NCBI RefSeq assembly: GCF_003711515.1
Contig: NW_021167079.1
Coordinates: 6,504,385 to 6,568,384, forward strand
Length of the DNA stretch: 64,000 nt
Source: Sodiomyces alkalinus F11
Taxonomy: Eukaryota; Ascomycota; Sordariomycetes; Glomerellales; Plectosphaerellaceae
Direction of reading: 5' to 3'
Part shown: piece after piece, positions 11,867 to 22,692 of the stretch
Position numbering within the stretch: the stretch's first letter is position 1
Layout of the letters: every line of letters begins with the position of its first letter
Notes under the pieces: model-generated
Database searches by the model: none
Told to the model about the DNA's origin: nothing
Seen by the model: the letters and a program-made list of their open reading frames with translations, nothing else
Position numbers and translations under genes: made by a program

Positions 11867-13607
11867 TCAATTTTCGTCTTTGACGTCGGATGAAGCGGCC
11901 TCACTCGATGCTTTGTTGGCTTTATGTTTGGAATCGAACTCCTTGAACATGGCGGCGATCTCCTCGTTGCCGTCATTTTTCTCCATAACGAGGTTCTTGA
12001 GCCATCGGTTCTCGGTCTCGAGGAGGTTAATACGGCTTTCGAGCTGGGTGACCTTGTCCGACATTTCCTTGGCTGTCTTCTCCAGAGCCTGCTCGCGCTG
12101 CTTCTTCTTGATGCGGAATCGGGCACTGGCGGCGGTGTTCCGTCTCCGCTTATCTTCGTCAGCGGCCAGACGAGATTGTTCTTCGAAGTTCGAGACTGGC
12201 CTGCCGTTGCCGTTGTCGTTGTATGGCTCTGGTCTGCTAGTGGGCTCGCTCGGGCGGGACACCGGCTGGACGTACGCAGCCTGGGCCGGGTGCGGATGCG
12301 GATGAGGAGGTACCGGGGAAGAGTAGTGAGTTTGCGGGTTCGGCTGCAGAGGTTGGAGGTTGCCGAGTCCTTCATGCAATGAGGGCACGCCCGAGGCAGG
12401 GTAGGAGTTGAAGTCGGAAAAATTGAAATCGCCTGCCATTGTTAGAAGCTGATCGTGTTGAATGGTGATCAACTGAGTCTTGGCATCGTGGCGTCGCAAG
12501 TAAGGCTTGCGCGCGAGAAAGAACATAAGAAATGGATTATGATGGTGTCAAGGCATCAATGGGGCGCGGGATGGCTAAAGGCATGGTCGTCCACCACGAG
12601 CAATGAACGCACTTGCTGCTCGTCGGCGACACCAGATACGCCAGGCACTTGCAACGGCCGCTTCCCGTGCCGGGTTGATGACGGAAAGTCACGGGATATT
12701 ACACCATCCCCAGAAAGCGACTAAAGATTCAATCTGGTCACCCTTCCCCTCGAAACCCCCGCTCCGAGGGCGATCAAGATGCATCCCAGAAAAGGTAGCT
12801 GCCAACGAGCAGGGCCGAGGATGGCAGCGCTTCTGCATGTTCGAATTTCGCGATTGGTGAGGACCAGGACTCTGATAACGCTCGCTATGTCCATCCAACT
12901 GCTTGAAAACGGTGGTAGGCTGGTTATGAAGCGCTGCCACTTGACGGGAGTTGAAGGGCAATTGGTGATGGTGACTTTGAGAAAGGTGGGTCGACAGACA
13001 ATGCCCGGGGAAAAAAGGGCCCCGAAAGAAAAGAAAAAACCCCAGCGCGAATGAGGCATATATCTCGAAACAGGTGTAGAGTAGTCAACAAAGGCAAACT
13101 GGGTGTGATAACGATCGACCAGGTAACAATAAAACAGGAGTAAAACGTGTGGATGGGGAAAGAAAACAAACATCGATATGAGATAACTTGTCCCGCAGTG
13201 AATTGCGCAAGCAGACATGCAGAGACCAGTGCAGGAAAGCACAGTGTAGTCCACCGCACATCTTCAGTATCGAAAAAAAAAGCCCTCCGAATAGACCCTA
13301 GGAAAACTCCAGAAAACTCACCCGGCATGAAATCTAGGTTGGACAAATCGCCGATGGGGGATGCAAGGGCATCGGGGTTAACCGTAGTGGTGGTAGGGGA
13401 GGGGTCGCAGTCTGGTTTTGCTGGAGGTGCCTGATAATCCATGTGTTGGCCGGTTTCGAAGTCGAAGAACTGGGTATTGGTAAACATGGCCAAGTCGTCT
13501 TCGAATGTGAAGTCATCCTCAAGCGGCTTTTCGTTGACGGTGTTCAGTTGACGCAGATACTGCGAGACATTGGGGCCTCGACGGCCACTCGTGTAAGCAG
13601 GAGCCAT
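11867..13607 (-). CDS. cys-3: bZIP transcription factor, CYS-3/MetR type
   Basis: Two exons (13607-13322 and 12432-11867), joined in phase 1, give 283 aa. The N-terminal exon carries a SGRRGPNVSQYL block and an acidic, Phe-rich segment that may activate transcription. Exon 2 has a Pro/Gln/His-rich region and then the bZIP. The basic region contains NTAASARFR, matching the N-x2-A-A-x3-R pattern, and is followed by a leucine-type heptad zipper (about residues 200-250) and an acidic tail. In Neurospora and Aspergillus this subgroup activates sulfur-assimilation genes when sulfur is scarce; here that role is inferred from the bZIP. The intron is 889 bp, very long for this genome. Its acceptor sits just after an ATG-GCA in frame with exon 2, so transcription from inside the intron could yield a 190-aa protein that keeps the bZIP. 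The ATG at 13607 is the only one in the first-exon frame. Confidence 0.85.
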
Positions 13608-16183
13608 TTCAGCGAAGTCCGGGATTCGATAATGTATCTGGCACTGATCCGGGTCAGGACAAGGTTCTCGTGTCAAGCTGTGCTGGACAGCGGTCGAGGA
13701 GCGAATTCGTGAAATGTCTCAGCGGCTTCAATGAATCGTAGGAGAAATGAAGTTCGTGTAGGAACGAGGAGACGTTGGGGCGTCGTCGTCAAGGAATTGA
13801 ATTGGCGAGAGGCGTATATATCTGCAGCTTCTCGCACGTCTGTAGCCACAGGTCCCAATGGTTGAGGTTCTCGAGTGCTGCAAGTTGGCACTTGATGGAG
13901 GGGCGGATGGCGAGAAATGGTGACGCGCAGAAAAAACGTGCACTGAACGAAGCGCTGGGGCGGGGCCTTCAAATCAGCGAAAAGGCTGAGAATTGATATT
14001 ATAAGGTGCGCAAGATTTCCCGTAGCTGTTTGTCGTTCTCTTGTGTTGTATTTCGTTCCCAGAAAACCACTGCGATTCCAGTCTCTCAGAGGTAGAATAA
14101 TGAAGAGTGGGAAGAAGCTGCGGTTGAGGGGCGAAGTCGGGGTTGATCAGTTGCACCCGGCATCATAAGAGAAGACTGGGTGTGGGTGCCCTTTGGTTGG
14201 CATGTAGTGTGGGGGCATTCCGTAAACCCGAGAGGACTGCACCGTGCAAACTAAACGGAGATGGGTACGGAGATACCTGAAGAATAACCACTGTTGCGTA
14301 AAAGACATACCTACCTGAGTAATTACTCCGTAATTACCTTACGGGCCTGACTATTTGACTAAGGTAGGTACCTAAGGTACCTACCAATTCGCCAGAACGT
14401 AGAAGTGACGCTCAACGCTCCGGGTCCAGGCTTCCCGCGTCTTCTTGATCTCACGAGTCACACTGCTTGCTGGTGGCTTCACCATCACATTCCATCAAAC
14501 CGATGCCCTGCGCAATGTCTCGAAACGTGTACGAGTCCCACAAGCTACCCGTGTGTACAGAGTACCCCGTATGTAATACATGCTCCCAGGTGTCAGTTCA
14601 TGATCCTCATCACCTTACCGAAAAGCTACCCGACATCCTCTTCATATAATGTACGGGTTGCAATTACTTTGTATGTACTCATATCTACACGTCCCACTTT
14701 CGAGGACGGATCTTGCTCATACCCCTTGTATCAGGACTTCTACTCCGTAGGTACACTTACACTTCCAAATGGCACGAATAAGTGGGGCTTAGTCAGGTCC
14801 ATTGCCCAACTAGCTGGGTCCTGTTTGAATGACCAACCACATGCGGGAGTTCCCCACGCACCACCTCCCACGTCCTAGGATGTAATTCTTCGTAATAATG
14901 GGTGCACTAAACTAGGTAAGGTAGTCATTAATTACCATACGCGTTCCCAAACTCCAGTTCGTGTGTTCAAAATTAGGTGGGAAAGCCCCTAATAATATGA
15001 ATAGACTTCAAACACAATGTGCAGCACCGCAAGAGAGGGGTTTCTTCCATGTAATAGCACACATAGTGTATAGGTTAGAGGCAAGCCAAGCGATAGATCC
15101 CCAAATACCTAGTAAGGTAGGTTATACCTACGGGTATCCGTACGGACATAAGAACTGCCTCAGTATATTTTGTGGGCAGTTTAGGAACGTCGACGTCGCC
15201 AAACTTTTCATTTTGTCAGCACCGGAACCAAGCTCCGAGGTCGGTTTCCGTCCTCAGTAGGCTAATTGAAAGGAGCCTTTCCTACTTCGTATAGGTAGGT
15301 TTACAAAGATTGATAACAACCTTGGATAGTCGAATCCACGAACTCGAGACTACGAAACCGTCGGTCTGATGCCTAAACCGATAGGTAATCAGACATTCCA
15401 CATTCCGGAAAACAGAACACGCCCCCCAACTACAGCTACGGTGCATTCGAGAGCCTGCTCATTGTCGGACCGATGCATGTACTCCGTCCTTAATCTCGGT
15501 TGGGTTTTTTTCTCTTTTCTTTTTTCGCTTCTCAATTTTCCCGATCAACCTCACTATGACGCTTTCCATGATTTGAGCTATCATGTTCGCGTAAGGCCAT
15601 AACCTAGATCCTACCTATAGACACTACCTAGCTTACAGTTTAGTTAAACTCGGCCGTCGTTCATAGAATGCCGGACCTCATTTCTTTTACTCTCATGTCA
15701 CGTTGTTCTACCACACATCAGATCTGAGGTATTCACGTAACACGGGAAGTTACCTCAACTATCTCGAGTTGTGTGTTCCGTTTACCCCAGCCTACTTTCT
15801 TAGGTGAGATTCTTATGTGAATTAGGCCATCTGAATCGTCATCCAGGTTGCAGCCGATTCCATAAGGTATTACGAAGTAATTAGCCGTAGTAGCTAGTTG
15901 TGCACGGAGTACTCATCACCCGGCGACGCTGGCTCTTTGTGTACCACCGTGAGACAGGCCGATGGCTTACATAATCAACAAGGCTGCATATCAGTTCCGT
16001 GACGCGTCGTGAGATCGGTAAATCGAGAACCAGCCATACGTAAATAGCCAACGGGTTTCGCACGACCGTTCATACCATGCTGGATCGTCAACAACATCGC
16101 TGAGATGTCAGGTTGACCTTTGTGGCCTTTGTCCTGCCTAATAACTATTTTTTTTTCGGCTTTTCTCCCTCCCCATAGCCGCT
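13608..16183. other. Long intergenic region upstream of bZIP and CENP-N genes
   Basis: About 2.6 kb between two divergent genes, with no supported coding sequence. It is dense in short words: AAGGTAGGTACC-type runs (14360-14385), TACTCCGTA (14324 and 14741), TACTTCGTA (15283) and TACGAAGTA (15871). The first 550 bases are probably the promoter and leader of the bZIP gene. Confidence 0.5.
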
Positions 16184-17611
16184 ATGAGTCGTCTGTCCGT
16201 TCCTACCTCTGGTCGACTCTCGCCAACAGTCCGAATCTCTAACTCCACTGTTGTCGTTCAGAAGGTGATAAACCGTCTATCTCGCCAAGCTCTTCTCTCT
16301 CTCGCCCTCGACTGGATGGACGAACCGAATCGAGCCCTGTGCGCCCCACTTCTCCAAGACTACGATGACCCCAACGATTTCTATCCACCGGTGAGCTCGC
16401 TTGCGAAGCTTCGCGAGTTATACCGGGATATGGAGACCAGGAAAGGGTCCAAGAAAGAAGTTTCGGATCGTATTCTTGAGGGTGACTGGAGACATGGCCT
16501 CAGTCTCTACCAACTCGCCATGGCTGATGTACGATACCTCCATGAACATCCCACTTGGCAGAAATGGATGGTCTATCGTATTTTGCCATTGGCGATAAAC
16601 CCTGATCTCGACACCGAGGCTGATGCATCCGAGGTCGACCATGAGTCGCTGTCAGTATCGAGGCTGCATCCATCGTCGTTCTTGAAGAACCTCCAGTCTC
16701 AGGTTCTCCCGGATACCAAAGCGCACTATCATCTACACCGCCTGCCGGAACTTCGCCTCCTTCTGATCCGCGTCTTTCTGATCGATACTCCTTATAGTAA
16801 CAACCTACCTTCCGGTAACGGGTCGTCATCAGCGGACGCAACACACGCTGACACGTCCCGGACGCTGTATATCGTCTTTCCCGATGGTGCTCCTTTTGTT
16901 TATATATCCAAGATACAAGGTGCCTCAGCATCATCGGGAGGGGCAGATTCCAAATTGTTCCGCAATCTGGTGACAGACAGTATTCCCAAGGCACTCTCGA
17001 GACCCCGAGAGAGGTACACACTCAAGTACACAAACATTCAGGGCAAAAACCTCCAGGCCTTGCTCTCCATGAAGGGAGCCGGTCGTGGCAATGCGGCTGA
17101 CGGTGGCTGGAGTATGTACGCTGACAAAAGGAAGGAGTCACCTCTGGACACATTACTCCCTACACCACCACTCTCCGAAGACTCCTCAGACGACGTTATT
17201 CTAGAGAATCTAAAGAGGGGTACCAAGAGAAAATCGCACATAGACGTTGCAGAGGAACAATGTATTCGCAAAGCACGACGCTCCGCACAGGCTCGATTTG
17301 GCAATAGCGCCAGGCCCGAAGATGGCAGGGGCGTTGAACGGGTCGACATTTCCATGAGAGACCCCTTCAAGACTCGTAGGGCTGGAGAGCGCCAGATAGC
17401 CGAACACGATACGGAGGGATTGTCGTCTTGGGCGCCTGAAGTAAAGTTGACATTTCGAGGCCCTCATGTCTTCGCCGGCATGCGACTGTTGGTCGAAAAT
17501 GGCATTATAAACGGTCAGCGGATGCCAGGATGGTTAACGGGGGAGGAGGGGGTAACGGTGGGAGAAGTTCGGCATGGAAGGGTCCAGGGTCATTATGGAT
17601 CCGGTTTTTGA
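16184..17611 (+). CDS. chl4: Inner kinetochore protein CENP-N/Chl4 (Mis15) family
   Basis: A single uninterrupted frame of 475 aa from an ATG in good context. The N-terminal block (SGRLSPTVRISNSTVVVQKV, then LSRQALLSLALDWMD) matches the start of fungal Chl4/Mis15 proteins. The next 200 residues carry typical helices and the VYRILPLAI region. A Ser/Pro-rich, basic stretch (about 310-400) precedes a conserved C-terminal domain with LTFRGPHVFAGMRLLVENG. The family belongs to the constitutive centromere-associated network (Ctf19 complex), binding CENP-A nucleosomes and pairing with CENP-L/Iml3. Length fits the family. Its 3' end is only 181 bp from the 3' end of the convergent TatD gene. Confidence 0.9.
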   Translation: MSRLSVPTSGRLSPTVRISNSTVVVQKVINRLSRQALLSLALDWMDEPNRALCAPLLQDYDDPNDFYPPVSSLAKLRELYRDMETRKGSKKEVSDRILEGDWRHGLSLYQLAMADVRYLHEHPTWQKWMVYRILPLAINPDLDTEADASEVDHESLSVSRLHPSSFLKNLQSQVLPDTKAHYHLHRLPELRLLLIRVFLIDTPYSNNLPSGNGSSSADATHADTSRTLYIVFPDGAPFVYISKIQGASASSGGADSKLFRNLVTDSIPKALSRPRERYTLKYTNIQGKNLQALLSMKGAGRGNAADGGWSMYADKRKESPLDTLLPTPPLSEDSSDDVILENLKRGTKRKSHIDVAEEQCIRKARRSAQARFGNSARPEDGRGVERVDISMRDPFKTRRAGERQIAEHDTEGLSSWAPEVKLTFRGPHVFAGMRLLVENGIINGQRMPGWLTGEEGVTVGEVRHGRVQGHYGSGF

Positions 17612-17792
17612 TTACCAAACATCCTTGGGCGTATTCAGCGGCGCGGGCACGGCGTTGTACAGGATTTCATGGTGCAATGACTACATGTAAAACTATAGTA
17701 GTCAACAACCCTACGGCTACTTCTCTATGACTTTCGTCTATACTAGTCGTCTTTCGGTCCTGTATGTATTGAAGAAGGGGGGCAAAGCCCTT

Positions 17793-19114
17793 CTACATGC
17801 GAGTGACATCGTTGTCTATTCCGAAGACTTTGTTCGTGTTTCGCCATGCAGCTTCGCAAACCTCCTGTTCCGAGATACCCTTGATGCCGGCCACGACCTT
17901 CGCTACTCGCTCAATCATGCAGGGTTCGTTGCGTCCCTTGACCATGGCTCCTTCCACCCACTTCTCCTTCTTCATTACCTTCCACCTTTCAGGCACGGCG
18001 GACTCTTTCTTCTGATTCTTCTTTGACTTGGGCACCGGCTTTGGTGTCTGCTCTGATGAATCGGCGGCTGCGTCCACACCATCTGCCTTCGACGTATCGT
18101 CAAGTAAGTACTTGTAGCCTTCATGGCTAGGCCGAATCTCGCACCAGGGCCCGTCAGTTTCAAGCATGATTAGGTCAAGATCAATCTCCTTGACCACTTC
18201 GCAGTTTTCTGCCGTCTTGAAGCTGCACCCGTTGATGCCAATGTACAAGCCGAGATCCATCAGCTCTCTCGCCTCCTCAATTGTGCCAGTGAAGCTGTGA
18301 ACAACGCCCCCCTTTTCGAGTCTCTCAAGCTTGGAGCCGAATGTCTTCTTGAGTAAAGATACAAAGTCTGCGTGGCAAGCCCTTGAGTGGAGGAATAGGG
18401 GTAGTTGTGGCTGCAGAGAAGCTGCCAGGTCAAGTTGAGCAGCGAAGGAGTGGATCTGGATCACTTTGGAGCAATAATGAAGGCGATCATAGTCGAGGCC
18501 AAATTCGCCGAAAGATACCAGTCCAGACTGCGATGCCCGAGTGCTGGAGATGAGATCCTGGAGGTCCGACAAAATGGCCTTCGTCCTGTCCGGGTCCGGC
18601 ATGTGATGCTCAGGTATAGGCTCAGAAGGGTCGGGGCCTGCGTGGGGTTTGTCGGACTCGGAGTAAGCAGTACTGAAGATAGAGCTGCTGCAGGGATGTA
18701 TGCCTATGGTCGAATAGACGATGCCCGCTGAAAGTACACTGTCAGCCCAGGAAACCCCCCCCCCCCCGTGTTGTGCGTACCTCATGGCTCAATAGCCGGT
18801 TACTCACGATAGTCCTTGGCAATCTTCAAGGCATCTCTTGAACTCTGAAAATCAGAGCCCGTAACTATCATTTTGGAACACCCGACTTCACGAGCTCTGC
18901 CGATGACGGCGTCCAAGTCATCGGGATGACGTCTCTTCCCATGAGAAAAGCCCCGAAAGATGGGATCAGCCAAATTGATTCCAATCTACTAGACGTTTGA
19001 AGTTAGTCTTCTGAACTTAAAAGGCGGATACATCATTTGGTGGAGTCGCACATCAATATATCTCGGCTTATATCCATCTCCCTGTGCTGGCACCTCCGCC
19101 TTCATGGCTGTCAT
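17793..19114 (-). CDS. TatD-type metal-dependent deoxyribonuclease
   Basis: Exons 19114-19052, 18985-18808 and 18727-17793 give 391 aa. The joins restore RYID-IGINLADP and KDY-PGIVYSTIGIHP, both family hallmarks. Metal-site elements of the TatD (beta/alpha)8 barrel are present: GEFGLDYDR with its glutamate, LHSRA, VVHSFTG and ETDGPWCEIRP. As in eukaryotic members, the first HxH is replaced by xIN. A Lys/Ser-rich insert follows residue 300. Members are 3'-5' DNA exonucleases or endonucleases linked to DNA repair and apoptotic DNA breakdown. An ATG further upstream (19219) is in frame and would add 35 residues rich in Arg, Ser and Leu with no acidic residue, which looks like a mitochondrial presequence. 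The 19114 ATG has the better context, so the start is uncertain. The second intron holds a C13 run (18755-18767). Confidence 0.88.
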
Positions 19115-19219
19115 TCTCCGAACAGGAGAGAGAGACGCAATTAGGCTTGGGGAACGATGAATATGCGGAGCCCAGAGTCGCGTCGGATTACAAATAACCG
19201 TTCTAAGGGGCAGTGTCAT

Positions 19220-19794
19220 AGGATTATTCGTAGTTTCCGTGTCGGAGATCGCAGACAGACTGATCTTGTCATGTGCCGTAGCTTGATCACTCACTCTCAA
19301 TATCTAAGGTACGATGTCTACGGAGTAGGACAAGAGTCATCGCCCTGCCTCACTCCCCTTCATACACTGTCACGTGACAACGCGAATCCGCTCAACGGTT
19401 TTCGGATTTTTAAGCTCGCTGATAAACACCGTCGAGCAGACGCGTTGCTTAGTAATTAGTCTTCTTTGTTCTTTGGACGTGTTACTAAATGATTGTCGCG
19501 GCAAAGTCGTGTCGCGTCTCCAACGCGACCCCCCGCTAGCACGTACATACACTCCAGCCAAATCGTACTTTTAAGAAGTCCAAACAAGTTCTTTCTCCCA
19601 TCAATTGTCTCCCCTGTTTTGCACCCTACCTACCCAGTAATCCGACACAATCTCATCTCGTCATACTTTCACACCTCAAGAAGGTCCTTCATCTTTCTTT
19701 TGAATCGGGTTTCCGGAATAGTCGTTCGCCCTTCTCTCCGCGTTATCCGACTTTCTCTGCCCACTTCAACGTCCGGCTCCCCTGCTGACGCACC
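19220..19794. promoter_or_regulatory. Shared divergent promoter of TatD and RNR large subunit genes
   Basis: This interval separates two divergent genes. It contains a 10-bp palindrome GTCACGTGAC (19369-19378), an ACGCGT box (19440-19445), and an inverted pair of GTCGCGT (19511-19517) and ACGCGAC (19523-19529). ACGCGT is the MluI cell-cycle box bound by MBF, which drives ribonucleotide reductase genes at G1/S in yeasts. Its presence 350 bp before the reductase ATG fits that control. TACGGAGTA occurs at 19319-19327. That these sites are used here is inferred. Confidence 0.6.
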
Positions 19795-22692
19795 ATGTTC
19801 GTGAGAAAGCGAGGTATGTGAACTATCACGGGTTCGGCAGGATTGCTGCTGCAATTGAATGCTAAACAACAGCAGATGGGCGCCAGGAGCGCGTGCAGTT
19901 CGACAAGATCACTGCCCGTGTTTCTCGGCTGTGCTATGGCCTTGACATGGATCATGTCGACCCGGTGGCCATCACTCAGAAAGTCATCTCAGGTGTCTAT
20001 GGCGGTGTCACGACAGTTCAACTAGATGATCTGGTAAGTCTCTACATGCTTTCTTCAGGATGTTCCATGTCTGACTATCTGCTCGAAGGCCGCCGAAACA
20101 GCCGCATACATGACCGTTACACACCCTGATTATGCCATTCTCGCCGCGCGTATCGCCGTGTCCAACCTCCACAAGCAGACAAAAAAGCAATGGTCATCAG
20201 TTGTCAGCGACCTCTATCACTATGTGAACTCCAAGAACGGCAAACCGTCACCCATGATCTCCAAAGAGACGTACGAGGCCGTCATGAGACATAAGGAAGA
20301 GTTTGACTCGGCAATCGTATATGACAGAGACTTCAACTACCAATACTTCGGTTTTAAGACTCTGGAACGCTCTTACCTTTTGAAGCTTGATGGTAAGATT
20401 GCGGAGCGACCCCAACACATGATCATGCGCGTGGCTGTTGGCATCTGGGGCGACAACGTTGAACGTGTCATCGAGACGTACAACCTCATGTCCAGCAAGT
20501 TCTTCACCCATGCTTCGCCTACCCTTTTCAACGCCGGTACCCCACAGGCACAGCTCTCCTCCTGCTTCCTCGTGGATATGAAGGAGGATAGCATTGAAGG
20601 TATCTACGACACCCTCAAGACGTGCGCCATGATCTCCAAGATGGCCGGTGGCATTGGTCTCAATGTTCATCGCATCCGTGCCACCGGATCATATATCGCT
20701 GGCACCAATGGCACATCCAACGGTGTCGTCCCAATGCTGCGCGTGTTTAATAATACTGCTCGATACGTCGATCAGGGTGGCAACAAGCGTCCCGGCGCTT
20801 TCGCTATCTATCTTGAGCCCTGGCATGCCGACGTCTTTGAGTTTCTCGATCTGCGCAAAAACCACGGCAAGGAGGAGGTCCGTGCTCGGGATCTGTTCCT
20901 CGCTCTCTGGATTCCAGACCTTTTCATGAAACGCGTTGAAAAGAACGGGGATTGGACCTTGATGTGCCCCAATGAGTGCCCGGGGCTTGCGGATTGCTAT
21001 GGTGAAGAATTCGAGGCCCTGTACGAGAAGTACGAGAAGGAGGACAAGGGTCGCGCCACAATCCGGGCTCAGAAGCTCTGGTATGCCATCTTGGAAGCTC
21101 AGACGGAGACGGGCAACCCTTTCATGCTCTACAAGGACCACTGCAATCGCAAGAGCAACCAACAGAACCTGGGCACCATTCGGAGCTCCAATCTCTGCAC
21201 CGAGATTATCGAGTACTCGGCGCCGGATGAGGTTGCTGTCTGCAACTTGGCTTCTCTTTCTCTGCCTGCTTTTGTTGACTACAATGAGGGCGTCTACGAC
21301 TTCAAAAAGCTTCATAAGGTCACTCAGGTTGTCGTCCGCAACCTGAATAGGATCATCGACGTCAACCACTACCCTGTTCCCGAGGCCCGCAATAGCAACA
21401 TGCGGCACCGTCCCATTGGTCTGGGCGTCCAAGGCCTCGCTGATGCTTTCCTCGCTCTCCGGATGCCCTTCGAGTCTCCCGAGGCTCGGGAGCTCAATAA
21501 ACAGATTTTCGAGACCATCTACCACGCTGCCCTGACTATGTCTGTGCAGCTTGCCAAGGAAGAGGGTACCTATTCGACCTACGAAGGCTCGCCTGTTTCC
21601 AAGGGCATCTTGCAATACGATATGTGGAACGTCAAACCCTCCGAACTCTGGGACTGGGATTCACTAAAGGCGCAAATCAAGGAGCATGGCATCCGCAATA
21701 GTTTGCTCGTTGCACCCATGCCCACGGCCAGCACGTCTCAGATCCTGGGCAATAACGAGTGCTTCGAGCCCTACACATCGAACATCTACCAGCGGCGTGT
21801 GCTGGCCGGTGAGTTCCAGGTCGTCAACCCATGGCTTCTCAAGGACCTTGTGGACATGGGTCTATGGTCAGATGCCATGAAGAACCGCATCATCGCGGAA
21901 AACGGATCCATCCAGAATATCCCCAACATCCCCGCCGACATCAAGGGACTTTACAAGACAGTTTGGGAAATCTCACAGCGTACTGTGGTGCAAATGGCCG
22001 CCGATCGCGGTGCGTTCATCGACCAGTCCCAGTCGTTAAACATCCACATGAAAGATCCTACCATGGGCAAAATCACCAGCATGCACTTCACAGGCTGGAA
22101 ACTCGGCCTCAAGACAGGCATGTACTATTTGCGCACCCAGGCGGCGGCGGCTCCCATCCAGTTTACTGTCGACCAAGAAGCTCTTAAGGTGGCGGACACG
22201 ACTGTCGGCAAGGATCGTGTCCTCAAGAAGAGAGCCCCCCCTGCGGGCAGCTACATGTCTTCTCCAGCGGCCGTTCCCAGGCCCATGTTCATGAAAGACA
22301 AGGAGAGGTCGGGTTCGGATGCGAACGGCAGTCGCGACGATGTCCCAACTCGTGGCACAACCCCTCCTCTCAACGCGGCTGCACGACCTGTCGCCTCGCC
22401 TGCTAAGTCTGCTGCAATCAAGGCAGATGCCGAGGAGGGCGACAGCCCCAAGGCTCTCCCCACTGAACCGGAGGACAAGATCAAGGCCGAGGAGATGCCC
22501 GAGGGCAAGAGGACACCAGACGCTGAGGATAAAGATAAAGACAGCAAGGAGCGGGAGATGGATATTTATTCTGAAGCCGTGCTCGCATGTGAGTTGGAAC
22601 TGCGTCAATCGTGATGAACAAGTTCGTGTTGCTGACATTTCACACCAGGCAGCATTGACAACCCCGAGTCCTGTGTCATGTGCAGTGGTTGA
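19795..22692 (+). CDS. rnr1: Ribonucleoside-diphosphate reductase large subunit
   Basis: Exons 19795-19813, 19873-20033, 20089-22588 and 22649-22692 give 907 aa, close to yeast Rnr1. The enzyme reduces ribonucleoside diphosphates to deoxyribonucleotides with the small-subunit radical. An N-terminal ATP-cone is followed by the barrel. Active-site residues are visible: C219 (LSSCF) and C445 (VCNLASL) form the substrate redox pair, and N428, C430 and E432 (NLCTE) form the radical/acid-base triad. A variable acidic, Ala/Pro/Lys-rich linker of about 170 residues leads to the redox tail C902-V-M-C905 near the C-terminus. The last 44 bases, encoding this tail, form a separate exon; reading through the intron ends the protein without the tail cysteines. 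Acts in the cytoplasm; the upstream MCB-like sites suggest S-phase expression. Confidence 0.97.

Noticed and set aside
20689..21615. 308-codon minus-strand frame
   Set aside because: It is the antisense shadow of the reductase large subunit, whose plus-strand protein is unmistakable.
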